DNA of 64,000 nt from positions 1,674,001 through 1,738,000 of the forward strand of contig OZ245869.1 of assembly GCA_965229355.1 (NCBI GenBank), written 5' to 3'. The DNA is from GCA-2737725 sp965229355. GTDB lineage: Bacteria > Pseudomonadota > Alphaproteobacteria > Rhodospirillales > Rhodospirillaceae. Below, piece after piece: positions 15,468 to 23,498 of the stretch. Position 1 is the first letter of the stretch. Every line of letters starts with the position of its first letter. The notes beneath the pieces were generated by a model, which saw nothing but the letters and a program-made list of their open reading frames with translations, was not told the DNA's origin and did no database searches. Both the position numbers and the translations under genes were made by a program.

Positions 15468-18325
15468 TCGAGTTCGAAACTGAGCACAGCGATGCAGGTT
15501 TCCTAGTCCGCGCTGTTAGCCAAGGAGTCATTGTGCCTGTGTCGGTATGGCAAGGTGCTTCCATAGGTGGCGCATCACAAGTTGCAGCCCAACTGTTCGA
15601 GTGGATCGAAGGCGGCGAAGCGGAAGCGGATGAAAATAGCGCGGTATTCCCAGATCGCCTTATCGCGTCCTTAAGCGAAAAGGCTGCCGCAACATTAAAT
15701 CTTCCACCATTGTCTGATGTATTCATCGACCTATTAAACAAGGGCACGCTCGATAGTGATACATTCCACATTGAGGTGACTTGGCGCCGTCCCAACGGCC
15801 AGGCGGTTGTGGGCGCAATTCGCACTGGATGCCTTATACGGATCGGCGGCCAAACTTATCGCTTACCGTTGCCTCTATATCAGTTAGCCGACGCGATCGA
15901 TGAATTTCATAATGCGTCAATAACAGATCACGACGCTCGACTCGCGGCTTGGGCGAAGATTCAGTCAGGCTTACCAGACGACGCAAGTGCGAAGATTAAG
16001 CAAAGCGGTTATCTCAGCGGTATCCGGGTGTTTTACGCTCAGTCTGTTTCGCTGCAGCTGTCTCACGGCACGGGCGAAGTTACATTCAATCCGGTCTTGC
16101 ATAGCGCTGAGACCGAACATCCGCTTTTGCCAGAGTATTTCCAGAATTCATTCTCCACGCAGGTTGGGCGGCTCAAGTCTGTCCGCGGCCGCTATGCTCT
16201 TGGGGACGGCCATTACGTCGTTCTGGCGCCAGCGTTAACCAAAGCAGTAGAAGTTATTCGCAAAGCGCAAGCGTCAGATGCGCGGACAAGAACAGATTTC
16301 GCAAGGAACCCGCGTGCGGCATTTAGGGCCGCATTGGGAGAGGAGTATGACGAAGCTTTCGTTGAAAATATCTTCGTTGAAACTGCTGAATACTCCGAGC
16401 GCGTTCTGGAGATAGGGCTTTGGCAGAAGCGCGTACTGCCCTGGATTGATGTTCCGAGAGAGCCGTGGCTGCCACCTGATCGCGCTGGGTTGTTGTTGAA
16501 CGGTAAGCGCATTGAATTGACGCACGCAGAGGCTACTGATCTGCTCTCGCAAGTTAAACAGGCGCGAGCTGACGCAATTCCTTCAGTTCCCTACAAGGGA
16601 GAGGATGTTCCTGCCACTGCTGAAACACAAATAGCGTTAGAAGACGTGGTTCAGGCGCTCGGTAAGTCGGCAGAAGAAGAAGCTCAGGTGCCGCCGGTGG
16701 GAGCGGCCATCGAGACTGAATCTAATGATAAGAAAGTCCTCATAATCGAGGCTAACCTTGAAGGTGTGGGATATGAGGCGGAGTTCACTCCGCGCGCTCC
16801 AGAACTTCAGCCCGGAGTGCCGAGTAAACTTCTGGCCACGTTGAAACCTCACCAGAACACAGGACTGATATGGTTACAGAAGGCCTGGCAATCGGGTCGA
16901 TCGGGCGTCTTGCTGGCCGATGACATGGGGCTGGGTAAAACGCTCCAGTCACTGACCTTTTTAGCCTGGCTTCGACAGGCAATGGATGCAGGCTCCATCA
17001 AGCGAGCGCCACTCTTAATCGTCGCGCCAACCGGCCTCCTCGCTAACTGGCAGCAAGAGTCGGATCTCCATCTAGAATTGGGAGGTCTCGGAAACTGTCT
17101 CAAGGCTTACGGGCCTAGTCTAAAAGAATTTCGTTCCCGCACTGGAGCTGAGTTGTTGTTGGGTGCAGGTGTTTTGGACGAGAGCAAACTCGCTGCGGCA
17201 GATTGGGTTCTCACCACGTACGAGACGGTACGTGACTATCAAATGAGCTTCGGACGTATTCCATTTGCAGTGGTCGTCTTTGACGAGGCACAGAAAATTA
17301 AAACGCCTGGTACGCTAGTCAGCGAAGCAGCAAAAGCACTGCGCGCGAACTTCATAATTGCTATGACGGGTACTCCGATCGAAAACCGCCTAGCTGACTT
17401 ATGGTGCATTGTGGATACAGCTCAACCCGGTCTCATGGGCGATCTGAAAGTGTTTAGTGCAAGGTATGAGCGTGACCTTGATGAGCAGAAATTCCAAGAG
17501 ATCAAAGATCGCTTGTCAAAAGACCGAAAGAATATTCCTGCACTCATGCTGCGACGTCTAAAGGTCGATAATCTCGAGGGCTTGCCGCAAAAAACAAATC
17601 ACGTCCTTCCGATGGCAATGCCGCAAATTCAAGCGGAAGCGTATGCCGCAGCTGTACGCTCAGCGCGGGGCACGCAAAAGGGCAAGATACTCCAAGTTCT
17701 TCACACCCTGCGGTCTGTTTCGTTGCACCCGTGGAATACAGGTGAAGAGCCAAGCTCCGACGAGGAGTTTATCAACTCATCAGCTCGCTACATCTCTCTG
17801 TTTAAAGTTTTGGATGAGATTCGAACTAAAAATGAGAAAGCGCTGATATTTCTCGAATTTTTAAAAGACCAAGCCTTTCTAGCAGGCTTGATACAACGGA
17901 GATATCAGCTCTTGGAGCCCCCTATGCTCATTAACGGCGAGGTGGCGGGAGATAAACGTCAGCAAAAAGTAAATCGCTTTCAAAGCGAGCGTGGGAAGTT
18001 TGGCGTCATGATCTTGTCGCCGAAAGCGGGCGGGGTAGGTCTCACGCTCACGGCCGCCAATCACGTGATTCACTTGTCGCGGTGGTGGAACCCGGCTGTG
18101 GAGGATCAATGTACGGATCGTATTTACCGTATAGGCCAAGACAAGCCAATACACGTGTATTATCCGCTCGCACTCTTGCCTGGTGCTGAAGATTTTAGCT
18201 TCGACAGGAAGTTAGATGCATTACTTGAGCGCAAACGAAATCTCAGCGTAAAAATGCTCCTCCCGCCTGGAGCCAGCGATAGTGACGCTGAAGAGCTATA
18301 CAGAGAAACTGTTTTCGACCTTTGA
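15464..18325 (+). CDS. zorD: Zorya type I protein ZorD (SNF2-family helicase/nuclease)
   Basis: 953 residues. The first 450 residues form the ZorD-specific N-terminal region. From about 455 there is a SNF2-type superfamily 2 ATPase: Walker A DMGLGKT at 487-493, DEAQ at 607-610, an MTGTPIENR motif, and in the C-terminal lobe GGVGLTL, a WWNPAVEDQ stretch and a DRIYRIGQ arginine-finger motif near 850-885. ZorD degrades or remodels invading DNA after activation by ZorAB and ZorC. The gene is full length with all helicase motifs, so the system looks intact. It ends 32 bases before an unrelated small gene on the same strand. Confidence 0.93.
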   Translation: MIEFETEHSDAGFLVRAVSQGVIVPVSVWQGASIGGASQVAAQLFEWIEGGEAEADENSAVFPDRLIASLSEKAAATLNLPPLSDVFIDLLNKGTLDSDTFHIEVTWRRPNGQAVVGAIRTGCLIRIGGQTYRLPLPLYQLADAIDEFHNASITDHDARLAAWAKIQSGLPDDASAKIKQSGYLSGIRVFYAQSVSLQLSHGTGEVTFNPVLHSAETEHPLLPEYFQNSFSTQVGRLKSVRGRYALGDGHYVVLAPALTKAVEVIRKAQASDARTRTDFARNPRAAFRAALGEEYDEAFVENIFVETAEYSERVLEIGLWQKRVLPWIDVPREPWLPPDRAGLLLNGKRIELTHAEATDLLSQVKQARADAIPSVPYKGEDVPATAETQIALEDVVQALGKSAEEEAQVPPVGAAIETESNDKKVLIIEANLEGVGYEAEFTPRAPELQPGVPSKLLATLKPHQNTGLIWLQKAWQSGRSGVLLADDMGLGKTLQSLTFLAWLRQAMDAGSIKRAPLLIVAPTGLLANWQQESDLHLELGGLGNCLKAYGPSLKEFRSRTGAELLLGAGVLDESKLAAADWVLTTYETVRDYQMSFGRIPFAVVVFDEAQKIKTPGTLVSEAAKALRANFIIAMTGTPIENRLADLWCIVDTAQPGLMGDLKVFSARYERDLDEQKFQEIKDRLSKDRKNIPALMLRRLKVDNLEGLPQKTNHVLPMAMPQIQAEAYAAAVRSARGTQKGKILQVLHTLRSVSLHPWNTGEEPSSDEEFINSSARYISLFKVLDEIRTKNEKALIFLEFLKDQAFLAGLIQRRYQLLEPPMLINGEVAGDKRQQKVNRFQSERGKFGVMILSPKAGGVGLTLTAANHVIHLSRWWNPAVEDQCTDRIYRIGQDKPIHVYYPLALLPGAEDFSFDRKLDALLERKRNLSVKMLLPPGASDSDAEELYRETVFDL

Positions 18326-18357
18326 TGGAAGCGACCGAACTATCCAGTGAGGCTTGA

Positions 18358-18825
18358 ATGACTAGTAGACCGAATTGGAAGCTCTATACCTACTCTGTGT
18401 TGATGGCGTTCACATGTAATTCAGATGCGGTCGCTGCTGTCATTGCATTGGCCTGTGGCTCTGAAGATTCGCGTGCGCAGGTTTACGTTATAGATGAAGT
18501 TGAGAAGAAAGTGGTCGTGGGCGGCGATACTCTGCCGGCATTTCGAGTGGATGATGCGAAAATCAGTTTCTACCGGGTGATGAGATTACCTGGTGGCCCG
18601 CCGGATGACCTGCTTCTAAATCGTGGCCGGATTTGGGTTTATGAAATTGATCGATATACACGTGAATACAAGATTACCGTAACGTACGCTGATGGCGGAG
18701 CGGGATCGGCGAACCAGTACGTTGCTGTCCGTGACTTTCTCTTCAATGGTGAGCCGCAAGAAGTTTTGCCGATAAAGCCGATTATAGCTCGTGGCGTTTG
18801 CAAACCTGCGGAGCGCAAGTTTTAG
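18358..18825 (+). CDS. Unrecognised 155-residue protein, possibly exported
   Basis: Starts at ATG 18358, 32 bases after zorD, so it could be read from the Zorya transcript. The first 35 residues include a hydrophobic stretch (YSVLMAFTCNSDAVAAVIALAC) given in context only; it could act as a weak signal peptide, but its fit is poor. The rest is strand-rich and small, with a GGPPDDLLLNRGRIWVYEID stretch and a C-terminal Cys. No family is recognised. It is not part of described type I Zorya operons, so I treat it as a passenger or possible accessory. Confidence 0.55.
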   Translation: MTSRPNWKLYTYSVLMAFTCNSDAVAAVIALACGSEDSRAQVYVIDEVEKKVVVGGDTLPAFRVDDAKISFYRVMRLPGGPPDDLLLNRGRIWVYEIDRYTREYKITVTYADGGAGSANQYVAVRDFLFNGEPQEVLPIKPIIARGVCKPAERKF

Positions 18826-18924
18826 AGCGGCTCTAAGCACATCCCAATGACCGTCGACCGCAGTCGCATAATTATGCGTTATGGATACAAGGCGCAGATC
18901 GACGCCATTTCAAGAAGCCGCTCT
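18824..18924. repeat. Inverted repeats between convergent genes
   Basis: A 9-base inverted repeat (AGAGCGGCT at 18824-18832, AGCCGCTCT at 18916-18924) brackets the gap between the 155-residue gene and the E2-like gene. Inside it is a 14-base palindrome around GCATAATTATGC near 18865. It may help end transcription from both sides, but there is no T-run. Confidence 0.45.
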
Positions 18925-18930
18925 CGATCT

Positions 18931-19695
18931 TTAATTGTTGGCCGTGCTGTAAGGTAACTGCTCATCTCTTAGCGGGCAGCTAGATGCGCGACCACAGCAC
19001 TTCATGTTCTTGCGAAACACCTCTTTCCAAAAATCATCGACGACGGATCTTCTACTCCATTCTATAGCTACTAGCTTTCGAATAAGTTTGCGCTTCGAAC
19101 GAGACTTGATTGGATAAAGTCCATACCGCCCCAGTGCCTTTGTAAAATTGCTGGGGTAACGCCCTTTTGTACCCATCCATAATTTTCCGCGCGTGCGTCT
19201 GCGCGGAATGGCTTCTCCGAAGGGTCCGAAGCCAAACTCAATGCCATCTTCGAGAGCTTGGGATGCGCCGAGTATACCGGCTAGGACCTCTGCATCATCT
19301 TGAAGGTAGCCCGCGTCACCGTGAGAAGCACCTTTACCTGGGGGCCAACGTCCCGTGCCGTCGGCAACTAATTGGCAACGCAAGTATTCGTTCAGACGCT
19401 GCCACCACCGCTCAGCTGCTGCGTAATCGGCAACAGAGTTGGCTTCATCTAGACCAAGGCAAAATGTGCCCCCGAAATTAACATGCCGTTCCGGACAAAA
19501 GACCGGAAACATTTTAGTAGCCCCGTTCTCTTCTGCGGAGACAACAAATCCATTCGCCTTAATCGCCAGCTCAACTGAACGAGGCTCATCATGCGAGAGT
19601 CCCGTCAAAACAGAGACCCGCATTGCGTTGGCGCCAAATTCATCGATCAGAACATTATCTGGCGCGCTTGATCTTAAAAACTCTATCGAACTCAA
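18931..19695 (-). CDS. E2-like (ubiquitin-conjugating-like) cysteine protein, third gene of the cyclase operon
   Basis: 254 residues starting at TTG 19695; its Shine-Dalgarno (TAAGGTG) contains the stop codon of the upstream cyclase gene. Residues 62-82 carry a pattern like the E2 active site: Arg70-His71-Val-Asn73, then GGTFCLGL with Cys79. Eukaryotic E2 enzymes have His-Pro-Asn, a Gly and then Ile/Val-Cys-Leu in the same order, so Cys79 is the probable thioester cysteine. Downstream are RWWQRLNEYLRCQ and RWPPGKGASHGDAGY stretches typical of bacterial E2-like proteins. The last 25 residues are Cys-rich (Cys233, Cys234, Cys240). I recall annotations of the type 'E2 domain-associated cysteine-rich protein'. 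In type II CBASS, E1/E2 proteins attach the cyclase to a target; no E1 or deconjugase gene is visible here. Confidence 0.7.
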   Translation of the reverse strand: MSSIEFLRSSAPDNVLIDEFGANAMRVSVLTGLSHDEPRSVELAIKANGFVVSAEENGATKMFPVFCPERHVNFGGTFCLGLDEANSVADYAAAERWWQRLNEYLRCQLVADGTGRWPPGKGASHGDAGYLQDDAEVLAGILGASQALEDGIEFGFGPFGEAIPRRRTRGKLWMGTKGRYPSNFTKALGRYGLYPIKSRSKRKLIRKLVAIEWSRRSVVDDFWKEVFRKNMKCCGRASSCPLRDEQLPYSTANN

Positions 19696-19704
19696 CTGTG
19701 CACC

Positions 19705-21321
19705 TTAGACAGCGTGAGCTTTCAAAGGTGCAGCAAAACCTGCTGCCGATGTCGGTGCAGCTGGAGTCGGAATTGTATTTAAGTATTCAACTGTGGCCGG
19801 ATAACGGAGCCGCTTTCCGGTGCGATTGGGAAATAGCCCGCGCACACGGGGCAGTGCGACAGTGAAGGCGTTTGTGCCGATACCAATCTCGTCTGCCTTA
19901 CAGCGCTGCTGCTCTCTTTCCGATGCGACAGTTGAGTAACTAACAGCGCATCTGACACTGCGTTCTCCGCGCAGGCCTAACCGCGTAACAGGCGTTTGAT
20001 CCATCTCGAAGCCAACGGCTAAACCTAGCCCATCCATATCATCAAGCATAGTCGAGCATAGTTCGAATGAACTGAGCATTGCGGTTGAACAAACTGCGGC
20101 AGCCGTCACCGATGCTGTGAGATCTGTACCATTTCGCCCTTCGGCGATCAGGCCATGAATACAGTCTCCGATAAAGCGAACTTTTCTGCCGCTAAAGTCA
20201 TCCCGCAGGACTGCAGCCAGTTCGCCGCGAATAACGTGAATGTTTCTGACGGCGCTTCCGATCTGGCCATTGGCAATATGATCACGAATATAAACCGTGA
20301 ACCCATCAATATCGCCAAACAAGGAAACGGCTGATCCGCGTAAACTTTTGGCCGCTGACAAATTCTCGAACTCAATATTGCGAAGCGGTGGCTTTAACTC
20401 GCTAAACAGAATTCGGGCAGGTTCAATAGCCGCTGATAACGGCGCTTTAAGCTCACGCTCAAAGTCACTTACCTGGTCTTCGACGAGTTGACGAACGCGT
20501 TGGTCCCATTGGCCTGTTGCGAAATAGTCGCGTTGAGCGCTAACAGCGAGATGCTGTTTCACGAGGAGTTCGATCTCGCTAGTCGATAAGGCAGTAACAC
20601 GATCAAATGATTTTGTGTTTTGAACGTGCAAGCCAACTGCCCGGCGAGCTGTATCTGAGAGGTAAATGCCTTCAATCGGATTTTCCCAATCGGGCTCCGC
20701 AAGTTTCGCGGCATAGTTGGCGGGGTTGCCAAGAAACAACGGTTCGGGTTCTTTACGACGACCACTATCAATGGCAATAGCGCGCCCAGTATCGATGCCA
20801 ATGCGGAATTTGGCACGGTACAGCCCGTTCAGTCGCATTTCCGATAGGTAGTTTCCGTAGTATTGGATGAGATATGCCAGATAGACAGCTTTGCGCACGC
20901 GCGCTGCTTCGTCATTAAGTGGGTCGATTGTTACAGCATGGAGGCGCGGCCCGTGGAAATCAACGCGGCGCGCCTCAGCTTGCGCAACCGCAAAGTCACA
21001 GGCCTGATAATGCACATGTAAGAAAGCCATTAGCGCTTTGTGGGCGTCTGATCCGGCAGCTAACCTTGCGCCTTCCAGCTCCGGAAAGTTGATAAGGTTC
21101 GCATAAATGTGAACACCATCGACCAAAATCGGTTGGTCAATCGGGATGTTGTTAAGGATAGGGAGTGGGACGGGCCCGCGTCCATCATAAGTGAGGCCAA
21201 GGTTGCGCGCGCGAACGCCTGCGTAGTTTTCATTCAGCACGGCAGATTTGATCTCTTTCTGTTCAATATCCGAGCGAAACTTCGCGATGCGTTCGCGTGA
21301 TTTTTGACGATCCCAGGCCAT
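19705..21321 (-). CDS. Tandem class III nucleotide cyclase with two complementary half-degenerate domains
   Basis: 538 residues starting at ATG 21321 behind GGAG. Two cyclase-homology domains are visible. Domain 1 (about 65-260) has Asn75 and Pro125 where the two metal-binding Asp residues belong, but keeps an NYAAK motif (Asn202, Lys206) in the place of the transition-state Asn-x3-Arg. Domain 2 (about 330-485) keeps both metal Asp residues (Asp337 in FGDIDGF, Asp386 in FIGDC), but has Val456 and Val460 where Asn and Arg belong. The halves therefore complement each other, as C1 and C2 do in mammalian adenylyl cyclases, to give one composite active site. The base-selecting Lys/Asp pair of adenylate cyclases is replaced (Arg382, Asn199), so the product may not be cAMP. 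It is the middle gene of the operon. Confidence 0.75.
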   Translation of the reverse strand: MAWDRQKSRERIAKFRSDIEQKEIKSAVLNENYAGVRARNLGLTYDGRGPVPLPILNNIPIDQPILVDGVHIYANLINFPELEGARLAAGSDAHKALMAFLHVHYQACDFAVAQAEARRVDFHGPRLHAVTIDPLNDEAARVRKAVYLAYLIQYYGNYLSEMRLNGLYRAKFRIGIDTGRAIAIDSGRRKEPEPLFLGNPANYAAKLAEPDWENPIEGIYLSDTARRAVGLHVQNTKSFDRVTALSTSEIELLVKQHLAVSAQRDYFATGQWDQRVRQLVEDQVSDFERELKAPLSAAIEPARILFSELKPPLRNIEFENLSAAKSLRGSAVSLFGDIDGFTVYIRDHIANGQIGSAVRNIHVIRGELAAVLRDDFSGRKVRFIGDCIHGLIAEGRNGTDLTASVTAAAVCSTAMLSSFELCSTMLDDMDGLGLAVGFEMDQTPVTRLGLRGERSVRCAVSYSTVASEREQQRCKADEIGIGTNAFTVALPRVRGLFPNRTGKRLRYPATVEYLNTIPTPAAPTSAAGFAAPLKAHAV

Positions 21322-21340
21322 CTTATTTCTCCAATGCGAC

Positions 21341-22459
21341 TTAGTGATGGAAGTGAAGTTTCATCCCTTTTTCCACATGCTCGTGGGGGGATGGGAAATG
21401 GGCTTGTAAATCCGGCGGCAGAATCTTGAACAATTCTGTGCTGACCCGAATTGGCTGAACCGCGACAGTAGTGGGTCGAGCTTGTTCTAGTCGGGCGGCG
21501 TAGTTGACGGCATCACCAATCAGGGTGAATGCGCTGCGGGTATCAGTGCCGAAATTGCCTATAGCGACTTCACCCATATGAAGGCCGATACGCAGTTGAA
21601 GTTTTTTCTCCGGATCAAGAGGGTGCGTAATCTTCGAGACGGCCGCGTTTGCAGCGATTACAGCTGATGATGCAGCTGCGCAAATTTGCTGAACCAACTC
21701 AGGGGTGTCCGGATCGATCACCCAAAACGCCATTACAGCGTCACCGATAAACTTATCGATGTGGCCCCCAGAACCTTCGATAACCGAGGCTTGAGAAGCC
21801 AGCGCGTTGTTCAGAATTTCTGCGGTTTTTTGCGGGCCGAGAGCTTTCGCTAAGTCGGAAAAGCCTACGATGTCGGAAAACATAATGACGGCGCGCCGGG
21901 TCTCGTGGCCGGTGCGGATGCCGTAGGCTCCATCTTGAGAACCGAGCGCATATTCGTTTGCAAGTTTTTGCAGCAGTACGACCCGACTAGCGTCTCTCTG
22001 TAAAACTTTTGCGCGTTCAGCGGTTGCCTCGTCTAATTTGTCGGCGACAATCCCTCCAAGATTTCGAACAAATCTTGCAACAGCTTTATCCGTGGCCTTG
22101 GCTTCAATATGGGCAAATTTGATTTCCCATACGTCGACTGTGTTCTTCGCTTGGACAGTTGCGTTGCGTAGTTGCTCACTGCGCAAGTATGCGGCCTCCC
22201 CAATAACTGCGGGGCCCTGGCGTGTTTTAAGAAACTCCTGCTTGCCGTCGTGCGTTCGTGAGATATCGACTGTGCCATCGCTCACAATGAATAGGCAGGT
22301 CGCGGGCGTGCCCTCGACGCAGATCGCGTGTCCAGCATTGAAAGTACGGAATCGAGGGCTTAAGGCCTTAACGAGATCAGCCTGTTCTGATTCGCTAATA
22401 CCGTTTAGCAGCCTCAGACCCAAGGCCAGGGGGAGAAATTTCGCATTGATATCAGACAC
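21341..22459 (-). CDS. Cyclic-nucleotide-binding domain fused to a class III adenylate/guanylate cyclase
   Basis: I start the gene at GTG 22459 (MSDINAKF, 372 residues) because AAGG lies eight bases upstream and the predicted promoter leaves a normal leader; a TTG at 22522 is the longest possible start. Residues 20-125 form a CRP/cNMP-type binding domain, with the phosphate-cassette Gly87-Glu88 and Arg98 in LRNATV. Residues 190-350 form a class III cyclase domain with all catalytic residues: metal Asp196 and Asp240, the purine-selecting Lys236 and Asp316, and the transition-state Asn319 and Arg323 in DAVNYAAR. On residues alone it should make cAMP and may be controlled by a cyclic nucleotide. 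It is the first gene of the operon, 19 bases before the tandem cyclase. Confidence 0.82.
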   Translation of the reverse strand: MSDINAKFLPLALGLRLLNGISESEQADLVKALSPRFRTFNAGHAICVEGTPATCLFIVSDGTVDISRTHDGKQEFLKTRQGPAVIGEAAYLRSEQLRNATVQAKNTVDVWEIKFAHIEAKATDKAVARFVRNLGGIVADKLDEATAERAKVLQRDASRVVLLQKLANEYALGSQDGAYGIRTGHETRRAVIMFSDIVGFSDLAKALGPQKTAEILNNALASQASVIEGSGGHIDKFIGDAVMAFWVIDPDTPELVQQICAAASSAVIAANAAVSKITHPLDPEKKLQLRIGLHMGEVAIGNFGTDTRSAFTLIGDAVNYAARLEQARPTTVAVQPIRVSTELFKILPPDLQAHFPSPHEHVEKGMKLHFHH

Positions 22460-22538
22460 TTGACCAACCTTATTTCTTGGTTCGCTAGGCAAACACAGCC
22501 ATGTTGCTGCTTGCGACTCCAAATTTATCCGTATAGTA

Positions 22539-22573
22539 ATAATACGTTTAGTTACTTATCCGTCAAGTAACTA
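22539..22573 (-). promoter_or_regulatory. Cyclase-operon promoter with palindromic operator
   Basis: A perfect inverted repeat TAGTTACTT-N7-AAGTAACTA occupies 22549-22573. On the minus strand a -35 TTGACG (22566-22561) and a -10 TATTAT (22544-22539) sit 16 bases apart, so the palindrome covers the -35 and spacer. A TTATCCGT element occurs twice, at 22525-22532 and 22556-22563. The layout fits autorepression and operon repression by the divergent WYL protein, as described for CapW and BrxR, though the binding is inferred. Confidence 0.65.
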
Positions 22574-22594
22574 TTCATATCTAGTGGGGACTTG

Positions 22595-23494
22595 ATGGAA
22601 ACTGTTGACCAAGAGCTGCTTCGCTGGGGCGCGAAGCAGCGTCTCGAATTCATTGAATTTCGTTTGTACTGGGACGGTGCGGTTAACCGCGCCGATATCA
22701 CGCGGCAATTCGGCGTATCGGTACCCCAAGCATCAAGCGACTTAAGTGCCTATCAGCGCATTGCGCCTGAAAATACGCGCTACGACACGCGGGTTAAAAA
22801 GTATCTGCCGACCGAAGAGTTCACGCCGCGTCTTATCAAACCAAATGCGGACCGCTATCTCGCGCAATTAAAGGCGATAGCTGACCACGTAATTCATCTC
22901 GACGACACATGGATCACAGACGCGCCACCTGCGGACGCAATGCCAATACCCTATCGCAAAGTCGATCCTGCGATGCTCAAGCGCTTCATTAGTTGCATTA
23001 AGCAAAAGCAGTCGATTGAAATTTTCTATCAATCAATGAACTCAGCTTGGCCAGAGATAATTTGGCGCCGCATAACACCGCATGCTTTCGGCTACGATGG
23101 GTTGAGGTGGCATATAAGAGCTTATTGTCACCTCAAGAATGATTTTAAGGACTTCATACTTTCGAGGTGCTTGGAAGCTCGAGACGAAACACTAAGCACT
23201 ATCAGTGCAGACAGTGATCTCGATTGGGCGACGTACTTCACAGTCATATTGAAACCGAACCCCAGCTTCACACCTAGTCAGCAGAAAGTAATCGAGAAGG
23301 ACTACGATATGCATGACGGCCAGCTTGCTGTTCGAATTCGCTGCGCTCTACTATATTATTTCAACAAGCGGCTAAGGTTGGATGTTCGGGATGACAACCC
23401 CAAAGCAACTCCGCTCGTAGTAGAGAACAATATCGAATTTCAGAAAGCGCTTGGCGCCGCAGAAAGAAGTGCAAGTGGTGTCAGCAAAGCATAA
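22595..23494 (+). CDS. WYL-domain transcriptional regulator, CapW/BrxR-like
   Basis: 299 residues from ATG 22595, preceded by GTGGGGA; the TTG at 22592 is an alternative. Residues 10-70 form a winged helix with the pattern RLYWDGAVNRADITRQFG and SVPQASSDLSAYQ seen in CapW and BrxR repressors. The region 140-235 is a WYL domain (IEIFYQSMN, ITPHAFGYDGLRWHIRAYC), followed by a C-terminal dimerisation part. Proteins of this group sit divergently next to CBASS, BREX and other defence operons and repress them until a signal, probably nucleic acid, binds the WYL domain. It is transcribed away from the cyclase operon across a palindromic operator, so it is most likely that operon's repressor. The 3' end abuts hsdR tail to tail. 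Confidence 0.85.
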   Translation: METVDQELLRWGAKQRLEFIEFRLYWDGAVNRADITRQFGVSVPQASSDLSAYQRIAPENTRYDTRVKKYLPTEEFTPRLIKPNADRYLAQLKAIADHVIHLDDTWITDAPPADAMPIPYRKVDPAMLKRFISCIKQKQSIEIFYQSMNSAWPEIIWRRITPHAFGYDGLRWHIRAYCHLKNDFKDFILSRCLEARDETLSTISADSDLDWATYFTVILKPNPSFTPSQQKVIEKDYDMHDGQLAVRIRCALLYYFNKRLRLDVRDDNPKATPLVVENNIEFQKALGAAERSASGVSKA

Positions 23495-23498
23495 TGGT

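Noticed and set aside
19705..22459. Cyclases as an ordinary Pycsar PycC with known effector
   Set aside because: No TIR or membrane effector with a cyclic-nucleotide domain is adjacent; the cyclase layout is also different.
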